Part shown: piece by piece, positions 9,766-21,733 of the stretch
Position numbering within the stretch: the stretch's first letter is position 1
Layout of the letters: each line of letters opens with the position of its first letter
Source of the DNA: Cadophora sp. MPI-SDFR-AT-0126
Taxonomy: Eukaryota; Ascomycota; Leotiomycetes; Helotiales; Ploettnerulaceae
Assembly (NCBI GenBank): GCA_020747065.1
Contig: JAGMVK010000007.1
Coordinates: 2,232,001 to 2,296,000 of the forward strand
Direction of reading: 5' to 3'
Length of the DNA stretch: 64,000 nt
Program-made: the position numbers and the translations under genes
Notes under the pieces: generated by a model
The model's input: only the letters and a program-made list of their open reading frames with translations
Told to the model about the DNA's origin: nothing
Database searches by the model: none

Positions 9766-11939
9766 ATGAGGATATTTACACAGAATAGTTCGAGAAGGCC
9801 GACGGGACACCTTCTCTCGATATGTGGCCTCCTCTCTATAGCAATGCTGCCTGCAGCGACAATGGCAGACAAGACGGCTGCGGATTATTTTGTGCATTCT
9901 CTGCCAGGGGCGCCTGAGCCATTACTGAAAATGCATGCTGGGTATATTCCAATTGTCCCCGTCACAGCGAAGTGAAGTTTGCTGACGACTTCTTGTCAGA
10001 CATATCGAGATCACCCCAGAACACAACGGCAACGTCTTTTTCTGGCTTTATCAGAATAGGCATATAGCGAACAAACAACGGCTTGTGATATGGTTGAATG
10101 GAGGACCAGGCTGCAGTTCTGAGGGTGAGTGAAAGTGACGGAATGATCGTTCTCGGACTTTCAGAGAACGATGTGGTGAATAGAACAGCGACTGACTGGA
10201 TACTAGATGGAGCTTTGATGGAGATTGGGCCATACCGGGTCACAGATTCGAAGGGACCCAAGTTGGAGTATAATTCGGGTTCGTGGGATGAATTTGCGAA
10301 GTATGTTCCCCGTATTTCAACATCAAGGCCTGGATTCTAATAAAGGCAGCGTTATGTTTGTGGATAATCCTGTAGGCACTGGATTTAGTTTTGTGGACAC
10401 AGACAGCTATGTGCATGAACTGCCAGAGATGGCAAATCAGTTCGTACAGTTTTTGGAGAAGTGGTTTGCACTCTTCCCAGAATATGAACATGATGATGTG
10501 AGTAGCCACATCCCCCGGGGTCGCGTCTTTCTAACAATTGCTAGATCTACATTGCTGGAGAATCCTACGCCGGACAGCACATTCCCTACATCACTAAAGC
10601 TATCTTGGATCGCAACAAAGCTGGTGCCAAACATCAATGGAACATGAAGGGCATGATTATTGGGAACGGATGGATTGCACCCAAGGAACAGTACAAGGCT
10701 TATTTGTCTTTCGCATACGAACGAAGACTAGTGGACCGTGGTTCGGATATTGGGAAGAGACTTGATTCGCAGGAAGCTGTCTGCCTCAAGGCTCTCGACG
10801 AGCCCGGAGCAAGTGACCGAGTCGATATTCCGGTTTGCGAACAAGTCTTACAAGATATCCTTCACCAAACCATGGTAACTAAGGGAGATGGCTCTACTGA
10901 ATGCTACAACATGTATGATGTCAGGCTCAGGGACACATACCCAAGCTGTGGGATGAACTGGCCCCCGGATTTGGAGAACGTTACCCCATACCTTCGCCGG
11001 AAAGACGTCACAGAAGCTCTTCACATCGATCCTGGCAAACGAACCGGATGGACAGAGTGCAACGGTGGTGTTGGCAGTGCCTTTAGAGCTAAAAACTCTA
11101 AGCCATCAATCCAGTTCTTGCCAGAACTTCTCAAGGAAGTCCCAACAGTTCTGTTCTCTGGCGCTGAAGATCTCATCTGTAACCACATCGGGACGGAAGA
11201 GTTGATCAGCAATATGGAATGGAACGGCGGGAAAGGCTTTGAGCTGTCACCCGGTACATGGGCACCAAGGAGAGACTGGACTTTCGAAGGCCAGAACGCC
11301 GGGTTCTGGCAAGAGGCTAGAAACCTCTCGTACGTGCTGTTCTACAACTCTTCTCATATGGTCCCCTTCGACTACGCCAGACGCACTCGCGACATGCTTG
11401 ATCGCTTCATGGGCGTCGACATCTCCAGCATTGGCGGAGTCCCCACAGATAGCCGTATCGACGGTGAGAAAGGTCTCGAGACATCAGTTGGGGGCCATCC
11501 CAACAGCACCACTGCCGAAGCGGCAGAAGAAGAAAGACTCCAAGCCGCTAAATGGCACGCCTACTACAAGTCCGGCGAGATTGTTTTGGTTATCGTCATC
11601 ATCGCCGCTGGTGCTTGGGGCTACTACGTCTGGAAAGACCGCCGCAGGCGTGCAGGCTACAAGGGTATTTTCGGAGGCGAGCCCATGTCTTTGGGCGGCG
11701 CGCGAGAAAGTGTCCGGGGAAGTGGCATGGGTCTGGAGAGCTTCAGGCATAAGAGGGGCAATAGGGACGTCGAAGCAGCGGACTTTGACGAGAGTGAGTT
11801 GGATGAACTGCATGTACAAACGCCCACTGAGGATTTGGATCGGGATCGATATAGCGTTGGAAGTGCAAGCGATGACGAGGAAGCGAAACAGGGAAATGGC
11901 CATGCGAATGGTAAGGGTAAGATGGGAGAGAAGAGATGA
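9766..11939 (+). CDS. KEX1: KEX1 pheromone-processing carboxypeptidase
   Basis: Five exons (9766-9941, 10000-10124, 10207-10300, 10350-10497, 10545-11939) give 645 aa of a membrane-bound S10 serine carboxypeptidase. Kex1 sits in the late Golgi and trims C-terminal Lys/Arg from peptides cut by Kex2, such as alpha-type pheromone precursors. A signal peptide occupies about residues 1-33. Diagnostic motifs are [30 protein letters not shown] and [13 protein letters not shown]. The likely catalytic triad is Ser188 (in GESYAG), Asp390 (SGAEDLICN) and His452 (SSHMVPFD). One transmembrane helix lies at about 526-544 ([18 protein letters not shown]), followed by a basic stop-transfer and an acidic cytosolic tail of about 100 residues. 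This is the full KEX1 layout. All four introns restore conserved sequence. Confidence 0.97.
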
Positions 11940-12416
11940 TAATATTAGGAATGCATTGCCGGAGTTCAATGGCGTAGCGGAACATGATAAATGGGGTATT
12001 GGATGGAAGCGAAGCGGATATAATCCTTCATTTTCCACAAACCGCTTCACCATCATGTCTCTCGGTGAAGAACGTGCTATGTTGTTGTGATGTCTCGATG
12101 ATTCATTCTCGTATCCCTATCTAAGCTTCTGGGGGCTTTTTGGTATTCTTATTCGCTGCAGTTCAATATCCGAAACGCCATTGTGCATGCTCCTCTCAAC
12201 ATACCACCAGCCTTAGTTTTCCATCCATCAACCAACGTGCAAATCAAAAAAGCCCAACCAAATAGAATACAGTCTGCCCTACATAGCAGCACACACAATC
12301 TCCCTCCATCCAAGCCCATATTTGTTCCTCCACAACATTCTCATTCCTTCCTGAAAATCATAGAATTCATTGTTCGGTCCTTTTCTCCGCCCACGCGGCA
12401 CTTCTCCATGCTTCGT
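11940..12416. other. Convergent 3' region, KEX1 / RAE1
   Basis: The 477 bp between facing stop codons contain 3' UTRs only. Frames crossing the interval are extensions of antisense reading through KEX1 or short noise. Confidence 0.5.
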
Positions 12417-13604
12417 CTACCTCTTCTTGACACTGGGACGTGGTTTACACTCCTCTGCGCCGACGGGATGCATCATGATCTTGTTGGGGTACTGTGGTGT
12501 GTTCGCAGCATAACCCTTGCTCCAGTCGTAACTGACTGCATAGGCAAATATATCTCCCTTGGAGTCGAAAGCGGTTGCTGATATGGTGCCTCCGGTGGCG
12601 GGGTATCCTTTTAAACGGTGCTTGGCAACTCCGTCCCAGAAGTGAAAGGTCCCGTCTGAGCCGGCTGTGCTGAATGTGCCGTGGACTGGGTGGTAGGAGA
12701 TAGCGTTTACAGAGTAGACGTTTGTTACGTTATTCTGGGGAGGGTCGCGGTGACATTTGAATGAGAAGTTGGAGCTAGGAGGATGGGTCAGTGTCTGTCT
12801 CATTTTGTGAAGGGATTGAGTATATTCACCTGGCGTCCTTTTCTTCAACATATTGGATTGCACATCTTCCCTCAATACTGCCGACCGCAAAACCAGTGGC
12901 ATCTGTGAAGCAGCTCACAACCCTGGTTTGCCACTTCAACGGACTCTGAATTGTCTTGTAGAACTTCGTCGGATCGTTGAGGCTGATGACATTGATATAT
13001 CGGTCCGCCGTTCCAACCACCAAGAGATTCTTCTTCACATCCAAGGTGTAAACTCGTTCTTGACACTGCACAGTTGCCACAGCTGTTGACTGGCGCAAGT
13101 CCCAGTACTTGATCGTCTTGTCCCAAGAACCGGTAACTATCATAGGCGCAGCAGCTTGAGGCGATTGGAAGTATTTGACGCTGCGGATGGGTTGGTCGTG
13201 AGCAGCAACTTGAGAAGAGGTGTTAGTACCAGCTCCAAGATCGATTATGCGCGCCGCCTTGTCTGCGCCTGCTCCAACAACCTTAGTTCCGTCCTGCCTA
13301 CTGTTAGTTCTCCGCCTGACTTTCCAAAAACACGTCGTATACTTACAGGAGCCCAGTCACAGCTCAGAACGGGACCTTCGCAGTCAAAGAAGGCCTTTCC
13401 AGTGCTCCCTCCAGTCGAGGTGATCTCGTAAATCCTGACTTTCTTATCCCAAGAAGCTACCGCCAGATGCATAGACTGCGGAGAGAAAGACAAGTCGGAC
13501 ACACTGTCTTCTGGTGGAGAGCCTAGAGCTACATCGTGAGAGAGGTCGCCCAGTGTATTTGCTGCAGTGGTTGTCGTCGCCGCTGAACCAAATATTCCGG
13601 CCAT
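12417..13604 (-). CDS. RAE1: RAE1/GLE2 mRNA export factor (WD40)
   Basis: Three exons (13604-13347, 13293-12830, 12774-12417) give 359 aa, the normal size of Rae1/Gle2. This seven-blade WD40 protein binds the GLEBS motif of a nucleoporin (Nup116/Nup98 class) and supports mRNA export and mitotic functions. Characteristic segments are SWDKKVRIYE, VVGAGADKAARIIDL, VTGSWDKTIKYWDLR, NAISYHPVHGTFSTAGSDG with FHFWD, and the C-terminal FAYAVSYDWSKGYAAN followed by IMMHPV. A Thr/Ala-rich head (MAGIFGSAATTTTAANT) precedes the propeller as in other fungi. Introns of 53 and 55 nt fall in predicted loops. NUP133, another pore gene, lies in the same window but about 48 kb away. Confidence 0.97.
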
Positions 13605-15436
13605 CTTGAAAGCGTCGTTGAGGCGTAAATTCGGAGGTTCGTATAATGGCGTTTAAATCCAGTCCTTTTCCCCCCTAGAAACAAGAAGAGTTCTGTCGTT
13701 CGTGCTGGAAGATCCTCCAGGCACCTCTCTTTCAAGAAGTTCAAAATCACGGTCGCGCGAAGGCTGCAAGCGGCTAAAGCCAGAGCTCTGGGACACGCTA
13801 GGCTTAGCGCCACACTAAGACAATTACTACAAAATTGATTTCGAAATCTTGAACAAACTCTTCCTTCTTCAACTTCTCGCTCAAAGAATCGCATTCGAAG
13901 CACTCATACAGAGAGGTCCTAACCGGCCTCTCAGCTAGCAATGGCTATTCTTGCTTTGGGAGAAAGTCCCCGGACACCCTTCATTTATGAAGGATTGCGG
14001 AAACGCGCCGCCATAGAAGCAACACAGCGGCTTCTCTTCTACCAATTCTCTTTCACTTCCTCCACCCTCTTCCCGTTTGTACCGCACTCTCACCGCCCCG
14101 GCACCTTTTTTCGTTGCTGAGGAGACCAATGGATGATGATATGAGTCCGAGCTCCGACTGCGACGTTCTTGGGGACTGAATGACGTGGGTTTGTGGGAGG
14201 TGTTTGGGTTGTTCTTGGACTGTTGGGGATGTTCTGGTTGTCGAGGTTTTTTCGTCAAGATTGATAGTTATGCGATTGCCTCTCTTGCTACTTAGGTGGT
14301 GAGGGTGGTAACTCGATGGGGCTTATTCTTGATGCGAGAGGTTCACGTTCCTTTTTTTTTCTGTGGGTCCATAGCTTATGGAAAGCGGTAATGGCTCCGG
14401 AGGGTCAGGACATATACCCTATCTCCTCTTGCAAAACGGAGAAGTCTTGACTTGAGGTTTGCTGTTACAGATGCTCTTTCGAAGGAGCTGGGCTCGAGCT
14501 TGCTCTTTACATGATGAACATCCTATAGAGTCAAGCACTGAAGCTTCCCCGTCCGAGGGCGGGGAACTCATGAGCGACAGACACACATGCGTTTTGGTTT
14601 CTGAGTCTGAGCAAGCTCTTTCCCCAAGTCCCCTTCCAATTTCAAGTTTTCATTTTTGTTACGACACTGTTGAGATAGCCGGAAATTTAAAGTTAAGAGA
14701 GTATTTACGATATCCAACCTCAGGCCGTGCTATACTTAGCAGGGAATTTTGAGATATGGAAGACGTGTTTTTCTTCCGTCAACTTTGGCCCACTTGGGCT
14801 TGCTGAAGTACTTAAGAATCGCTTTACTTTCCAATGCCCATGGTAGGTTCCGGCCACGGCATTTATTGACAACAAAAACTATCCTTAAAACCAATTCTAC
14901 ATTCTATCAGATTTTATATGAGCCCAAAGATGCTACTGTAGGATTGGTACTTTGCTCTTGTACCCAGTTTCTTCTCTTATTCGTAAATACTAGGTGAACC
15001 AGTTAACAGAACAAATCCTTAAAATGGGTCTGTATCACATTTTTGGAAATATGGCGGCTGGAGGCTCTTTGTGACGTGGTCCTTCGTGAATAGGTTCTTT
15101 GTAAAGAGATTACGGACATAGACATATTGCCTTTCAAGGGATAAGCATCTCAGTATTTCCAGCCCCAAGACTTTGAGCAACAAAACATCTACACAGGCAT
15201 GGTCATCCTTAACGCTTTGGGGTGTACTGTATCTTACAGTCTCAAGATTTAAGCGAAGCAAATAGCTAGTTATTGCTTATATTACAATATATAGTTCTGA
15301 GCATAAGAATGCAAAGCTATTCTAACCTTTCCAGCTAATCCATCTCATCTATCATATCATCATTGCCACCATAAATCATGGATATTCCACCCAGTACCCA
15401 AACGCCTTCCCAGATCTTCATATAACTCCTCCACGC
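13605..15436. other. Gene-free interval, 1.8 kb
   Basis: The interval lies upstream of RAE1 and downstream of the Ser-rich gene (both -). The part from about 14.6 to 15.4 kb is visibly more AT-rich than the genes around it. Short frames at 14459-14997 have no recognisable features. I see no transposon ends or terminal repeats, though an old decayed insertion cannot be excluded. Confidence 0.4.
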
Positions 15437-16887
15437 TCACATCAAGCCACCTAAAACGACCTTCCCTACTCCCGCAACCTCACTCTTAACCCCTCCCCTA
15501 CTACTATCTTCAAATTCCTTGACCACACCCTGCACAATAATCTTCCTAACCTTTGAATCGGCCTTTGTGAACAATTCCGCCACAATGGGACTACACTCCC
15601 TAGGACTACCTACCAGACTCATAAGCCTGGTATAACAATCAATCAGCACATCACACAGCGTCGCGAATGTCTCATAGAAATCCGGATCAAATGGTAAACT
15701 CGGAGTCAGTAAATGTGTATATTCCTCCCCAGGCAGCAAATCATTCTCACTTATCGGGAACGAACTATTCGCCGTCCCAGACGACGTATTCCCACTTGAA
15801 GTTTTCGAGTCAAACGAGTCGTTCCCGAGCGGCAATCCTATCTCTGCCGCAGAACTTGTCCGTCTCCCTTTTCCAGATGTCCCTGTGGCGCGCTTGAACA
15901 TCTGGGGGAAGCGGCCGCGGGATAAGGAGGTTGAACCATCCGGAGGGTGGACCTGTTGAAAGGACTCGAATTCTGCGAGGAGGGCGTTTAGGGTCTTGAG
16001 GAATTCGGTGGGGGTGGAGGAGTTGAGGTCGAGAACTGTGGGGAGGGAGAGCCCCAGGAGGAGGTAGTTTGTTGCGCGGCGGGCGAGTTTGCGGGATTCG
16101 AAGTAGGGCATCCGTTGGAGGTCGGGTTTATTGAACAGGAGGGTGTTGAACCAGTATACTCTTCCTTCATGTCTGTTCAAAATTTTGTTAGTTGCTTTCT
16201 TGTCAAGTGTAAATTGCGATGTACGCACGCTTTCCTAAGGTAATCTAACGTTGATATCCGTTTCGAAGATGTCTCTTGTATATGTTGATATGTGATCGTT
16301 TCTAACGTAGGACTCGGAGGTGGAATCGTGGTCGTGGAGGACTGGTACCCCGTCCCTGGCCGGGCCAACATATTGGCAAATGGAGTAGTTGAAGAGAAAG
16401 AATCTGTTCCAGAAGCAGGAGTAGCAGCTTCGGCGATAGCTGCAACCTTCTGAAAGCTGTCTGCAGACTTGGGTTGTGGTTCTGTTTCCCAAGGCGCGAA
16501 TAGACTGCCTACCGGCACAGGAGGATTCTCTTCTATAGACGAATTCTGCACCTCCCTATGCTGCGCAGCAGACGAGCGTGCTCTCCTTTCTGGGGAAACA
16601 GTCGTCGCAGTCGTGGAATTGATGCGCCCTCGATGCGATTTCCCGGTGATGGCAGAAAGCGAAGCTTTGCGATTGAAGGTTGGAGTCTTGGATCCAACGA
16701 GGGAACTGAATGCCGATGCCGACGCAGAATTGCTGTACGTAGCGGTTGAAGAAGAGGTTCCTCCACTTGTGCTCGGCCTGGCTGAAGTCGATGTCTTGCT
16801 GCTACTGCTGCTACTGCTGCCCCAAATGTTGCCGCCTTTGAACAGACCTCCTCCACTGGTCGATGTCGAGGCCGTGGACCTGTGCAT
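15437..16887 (-). CDS. Unrecognised Ser-rich fungal protein with a helical core
   Basis: Two exons (16887-16229 and 16172-15437; 56-nt intron GTGCGT...AACAG) give 464 aa. I do not recognise the family. The first about 130 residues are Ser/Thr-rich low complexity (a run of seven Ser in GSSSSSSSK), then a linker with LFAPWETEPQ. The part around the splice junction looks folded: ISTLDYLRKAHEGRVYWFN, FNKPDLQRMPYFESRKLA, then RRATNYLLLGLSLPTVLDL. A second Ser/Gly-rich spacer follows, and a C-terminal helical block contains DFYETFATLCDVLIDCYTRL and KVRKIIVQGVVKEFED. The splice falls inside the conserved-looking helix and keeps the frame, which supports a real gene. ECT1 diverges upstream. Confidence 0.75.
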
Positions 16888-17618
16888 CTTCGAGCAGGGG
16901 GTGCGGGTAATGTCATGAAAACTCTCTCTAGCACATCTTAAACCTCAACCCTCAACCCTCACTCTCTCGAATCTCGACAATGGAAATTCCAGAACGAAAA
17001 TCCTTCGAGATTTAGTCTTCACAAGAGGTGTACACATCCGCGAGGTTCAGCCTGTGAAATAGATTAAAAAGAAAAACAGATGGCTTTGCTCAAGCGCTGC
17101 GTCCCAGCTCTCTGGTCAAGCCCACTCAAAAAGTCTCAGGTAGATGGGGCGGATGGGCGATGTACACAATACTCGTGTCTTGGAAGGAAGAAGTGAAGAG
17201 AAGACATATATATGCATGCCAGACAGGCGGGCTACCTATATCTACGTATCATATGGATTATTGACCTAATGGGCGCCAAATACACTCCATCACGTCCAGC
17301 CTTATTCCCTCCTCATCTTCGAAACCGAATGATGTTCCAATCCAGGGGTCACCATCTTCGCTCGCCAACCAGTGTGCCGACCACCGCGGGAGACCCCTGA
17401 AGCCACAGGGGAAAGCACTTGCAGGCATGATCAACGCAACGCAACCGCAACCCTGTCAAGGAAGAGAGCAGCCTCAACAGCTAGACTGTAATGGGTAGCG
17501 GTGAGGTGCCCCGCGATGGTGGTCGAGGTCTTGAGGCGTTCATTGCGGGCTGCTACTTGGAATTTACAAGTACATAAAGAGAGTGAACAAACTCGCGACT
17601 CATTCTCCAACCACCGCC
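16888..17618. promoter_or_regulatory. Divergent promoter region, Ser-rich gene / ECT1
   Basis: A 0.73-kb interval between divergent starts with no supportable gene. It contains CT-rich stretches in the leaders. No discrete site is claimed. Confidence 0.4.
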
Positions 17619-19204
17619 ATGAGCAGCTCGAAACTCGGAGAAGGTGGTCCGCCAGGCGAAGCAGCCCCAGAGATTCTGGATGGTCGCATATGGGTTGACG
17701 GATGCTGGGATTTCTTCCACCATGGTAAGTAAGATCGCATTCGCTCTGGATGCGAAGGAGACGGATATACTTGCTCTTGATATTGATACATGCCATAACC
17801 ACAGGCCATGCGGGCGCCATGTTGCAGGCTCGCCAACTAGGCACAGAGCTCTATGTTGGTATCCATTCCGATGAGTCGATTCTGGAGAACAAAGGCCCGA
17901 CGGTCATGACTTTGGAAGAACGGTAATTTCACCTACCAAGACTATAACAAATTTTCGGCAAGGTTTGGATCAGATAGAGCTGAATCTTCTTTTCCTACAG
18001 AATCGCCGCCGTGGACGCCTGCAGATGGGTGACCCAATCCGTCCCCTACGCACCATACGTAACCTCCCTCCCTTGGATCTCCCATTACGGCTGCAAATAC
18101 GTCGTTCACGGCGACGACATAACGTCCGACAGTAGCGGAGAAGACTGCTACCGGTTTGTCAAAGCCGCTGGGCGCTTCAAAGTCGTCAAACGTACACCCA
18201 GTATCTCGACCACCGACCTCGTCGGTCGCATGCTCCTCTGCACTCGTACACACTTCATAAAATCACTGACTAAACTCCTGGCTGGTGAAGAAGGTAATGG
18301 GACGGCCGAGGAGAGGAAGGAGACAGGGAGGGATATGACGGAGAGGATGAAGGTGTATGCTACGGATGAGACGGGGTTAAAGCCTGGTTCTAGTGTCTGG
18401 TTTTGGACGGCTTCTATTGAAGCTAGAGAGACGGATACAGAGGAGGAGAAGGGCGTGTTTAGTTGTCTCAGTCAAGGATCGCAGCCGAAGCCGGGGCAGA
18501 GAGTTGTGTATGTGGATGGAGGGTTTGATCTATTCTCTTCGGGTCACATTGAGTTTCTCAGACAGGTCATTAAGGCTGAAGAGAAACTTGGAGAGGAGGA
18601 AGGCTGGTATAGCAAGGAGGCCATCGAGGAGAGAATTGGGAAGGGCGCGGATTATGGTCCGGCGTTTGTTGTTGCGGGAGTGCATGATGATGAGGTTATA
18701 AATCACTGGAAGGGAGTCAATTACCCGATTATGAATATTTACGAGCGAGGACTGTGCGTTTTACAATGCAAAGTAAGTCTCTCCACTTTCCAATCCTCTA
18801 CCCAAATCATGAAAGAAAAATAGAGAGAGGATCGATCGAGCTAACCTGTCGTCCAGTACATTAATTCCGTCATCTTCTCCGCCCCCTTCAGCCCAACGCG
18901 TTCTTACCTAACATCTCTCCCTTGGGGCACCCCCGACGCCGTCTACCACGGACCCACGAGCTTCATGCCACTCACCTACGATCCCTACACGGCTCCCAAA
19001 GAAATGAACATCTACCGTGAAATCGGCGAGCATGATTTCTCATCGGTGAACGCTGGCCAGATCGTACAGAGGATTCTGAAGAGTAGAGATATGTATGAGG
19101 AGAGGCAGAGGGTTAAGGGCGTTAAGGGGATTGGTGAAGAGGCTACGAGGAGGAGGGAGAGGATGGAGGAGGAGCAGAAGGCTAAGGAAGAGAAGGCGGC
19201 ATAG
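17619..19204 (+). CDS. ECT1: Ethanolamine-phosphate cytidylyltransferase
   Basis: Four exons (17619-17724, 17805-17922, 18001-18772, 18857-19204) give 447 aa. The enzyme makes CDP-ethanolamine from CTP and phosphoethanolamine, the rate-setting step of the Kennedy route to phosphatidylethanolamine. It has the expected tandem nucleotidyltransferase domains. Domain 1 carries WVDGCWDFFHHGHAG (HxGH at residues 34-37) and ends with KRTPSISTTDLVGRML at 138-153. Domain 2 starts VVYVDGGFDLFSSGHIEF and includes VAGVHDDEVINHWKG and MNIYERGLCVLQCKYINS. The cytidylyltransferase signature RTxGxST reads RTPSIST here, with Ser142 where Gly is usual. The C-terminal tail is highly charged (RRRERMEEEQKAKEEKAA). 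Introns 1 and 2 sit inside conserved motifs, so the joins are secure. Confidence 0.96.
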
Positions 19205-19753
19205 GACTGGATGTGGACTGGGTTGGATGAGATTGGAGATGGATTTTTCAAAAGGGCCTGTCTGGAATCTAGATAAGATGAGAAGAGCTTGACTAGACTG
19301 GAGGAGTGGATTGGCTTGAGTTGGCTTTAGCGTGCTGCATTGCATTGCATTTCTTCGGCGTTCAACACGTGCGAGGATGGTATTCCTTGGGCTGGATAGA
19401 TGATGACATTCTTAAAATGGTATAATCCTAATGAAATTGAAGACAAGATCCGAATGTTGACATTGTGCTCGCTTAGGCGTGCCCCTTTACTTCGTTTAGA
19501 CGAAGTGCGCGGAAGTATCACCACAAATTGATAAATCATTGAATCCATAAGCGAAGATAATGAAAGGAGCGAGTAAATCAATAGAGGGTAACTCAAAAGT
19601 ATTTGAAAAAGTATCATATATTCGTATCAACTATGACAAATGCAAACGCCGCGGAATGTACCTTATCCTAGCCAAGGATATGCATAGGCACTCCGACCTC
19701 ACCAACCTCTATACAAACGCCAACCCCACCCAAGAAAACCAAAGTCTTTCCTA
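19205..19753. other. Convergent 3' region, ECT1 / DRE2
   Basis: The 549 bp between facing stop codons. AT-rich UTR-like sequence with no supportable gene. Confidence 0.45.
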
Positions 19754-20844
19754 TCACAACTGCACATCATTGTTGAGCAGTCTAACCTCTTCTCCAGGCT
19801 TGAAAGCCGGCATACCGATGTATGGACATCCATCACAACGGAATGCATCTCCCAAGCTACAGTTTCCGCACGAACCGACTTTACCTTGGACGGTGAAATC
19901 GACTTCAGCCAGATCATCGGCACCGAGCTTGAGGGTTTGGAGTTGCGCGTCGGCATTTGCGCGCTTGGCTGCGTCTTCGGCTTGGAGTTTTTGCGCGAGT
20001 CCGCAGGTACAGTCTTTGCATGCTCTACGGCGCTTGCCTACTCTTGGGGCGCATTCTTTGGCTGTCAGGGTGTTAGTGGTGGTTGAGATACGACGGGAAA
20101 ACGATACTTACGGACATGGACAGCGTTCATATCAACATCTGCCAGCAGGGTATCCTCGTCAATAAGCTCATCGTCGTCATCTTCCTCGTCATCTTCGCCC
20201 GTTATCATAGGCTCTCCAAAGTCGTCGCTGAAATCCACGAATCCTACACCAGTAGGTTTGTCTACAGCCATATCGACAGTCTTCTGCTTGCCGTGGAGCT
20301 GAACGGCTGCTGTCGCTACTGCAGGTCCAGCGTTGGAGACAGCAGCACCCTTTTCCTTTCTTCGCAGACGCAGAGGGACGGCCTCGCTGGCACTGTAATC
20401 CGGCTTCGACATGCCATCTCCCTCCGGAACCAATCCAGCCATAATACCCTCTCTAGACTCAACGCTCGCAGCATCCTGGCCAAAAGTGCCATGCTGAGCC
20501 TGTAATTTACCACCAGCCTTCAGTGCCTGTACAATCCGAGCAAATACCTCCCGTCCAAGCAATTGTGTAGATTCGGTTCGCGTGCCGTCGGCATCGGTAA
20601 GTATGAGAATCAAATCGTAGGTTGAGTCAGGGAGGGTGACGAGACCGGCAGAGAGGCGATCGAGCATTTGCAAGTCGGTTGCCGCTCTATCGTGGGTGGC
20701 AAGGACATTGCGGAGACTCTCTTCGTGGCTGGCGATGGAGGGAGGTGCGAGGAGCAGAGTGCGGGCGTGGAATGAAGATGACTTTGTTGTTGCTGGCGTC
20801 GGATTGAAATCGGAGTCGTTGTCGATCATGAATGAGGGGGCCAT
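19754..20844 (-). CDS. DRE2: DRE2 (anamorsin) cytosolic Fe-S assembly protein
   Basis: Two exons (20844-20112 and 20061-19754; 50-nt intron) give 346 aa. Dre2 receives electrons from the diflavin reductase Tah18 and passes them to the cytosolic iron-sulfur assembly machinery. The N-terminal half is the degenerate methyltransferase-like domain ([35 protein letters not shown]). An acidic linker follows, with [20 protein letters not shown]. The second exon carries both cluster-binding motifs: [19 protein letters not shown], four cysteines for the 2Fe-2S site, and [17 protein letters not shown], the twin Cx2C site, followed by [12 protein letters not shown]. All eight cysteines are present. The stop was found by reading the correct frame to TGA at 19754-19756. 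Confidence 0.97.
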
Positions 20845-21733
20845 TTTTGCGCAGAGTTTTGCTGAAGGTGGGCTAGCGAGCCTCTTTAGATGTCGAGAAT
20901 CGATCCTTCTTCTGCTGTCGCCTTTGATCCTGTGCGAGTGGGAAAGTGTTCTCTCTTATGGGCTTGGAGAGAAGAAAAAAAACCCGGCGGAGAAAGATGG
21001 TATTTACTCAGTATTATCAATCGGCCGCGGAATTTTGGAAATGCAGGCAGCAAGTAGGCTAGTTTAGGCTAGGCTAGGCTAGCACGTACAGCGAGCGCCC
21101 AGGGAGTTGGAGTTGGAGTTGGAGAGTTGGTCATCCAAATACAGCCAATGACGTCGCACCCCGGCTGGACTACCCCTCCACTAGCCCTGAGTACAGGAGT
21201 ACAGTAGCGGCGTCATAAGTGGGCCACTTCACAGTAGGCTGTCTGGCTGGCTGGCTTTCCCCGGATTCTTGACTCTTCTCGAGAGAGCGCGATCTCAGGG
21301 GCCTGGAGGGAGGCCGGATGTGCAGGATAGGGTACAGTACGAGAGGGCACAGCTGACGTGTAAAATGGATCTGAATGAATCGTGTTATTCGGAACATCTA
21401 CGGTATCTCAAGAGGCATTAAATTGATACGTGGGTCGCAAGAGAATGGTGGGGGTTTCTAGGTACTTCGGTACCTTACCTTACCTTGCGTTGCCTGTCGT
21501 TGTTGTCCAAGCTTCTCAGCTCACGACATCGATCGAATAGTGAGTCGTTGGGATCACGCGACTGCCCGCACCCCTTCCTTCGCCCTCGCCTTCCCCTCCA
21601 TAAAGCTCCATCCTCCCAGCCTCATCTCTCCTTTCCATTCTCCATTCAACACCAACAACAACAACAACTTCCAACAAACAAAAGTACAGACACTCAACCT
21701 CACTCTCCTCCATACTCAATCAAACCGCAATCA
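20845..21733. promoter_or_regulatory. Divergent promoter region, DRE2 / STF2-like
   Basis: A 0.89-kb interval holding both promoters and a non-coding leader. It includes TAGGC repeats (21065-21083), a GGAGTT repeat (about 21103-21126), a TACCT repeat near 21470-21486 and a CAA-rich leader near 21655-21685 typical of fungal 5' UTRs. Confidence 0.5.
21065..21083. repeat. (TAGGC) pentamer repeat
   Basis: Three TAGGC units plus a partial copy in the DRE2/STF2-like divergent promoter, followed 20 bp on by GGAGTT repeats (about 21103-21126). Confidence 0.75.

Noticed and set aside
14459..15300. Possible decayed transposon in an AT-richer patch
   Set aside because: No terminal repeats, target duplication or transposase remnants are visible; AT content is only mildly raised.
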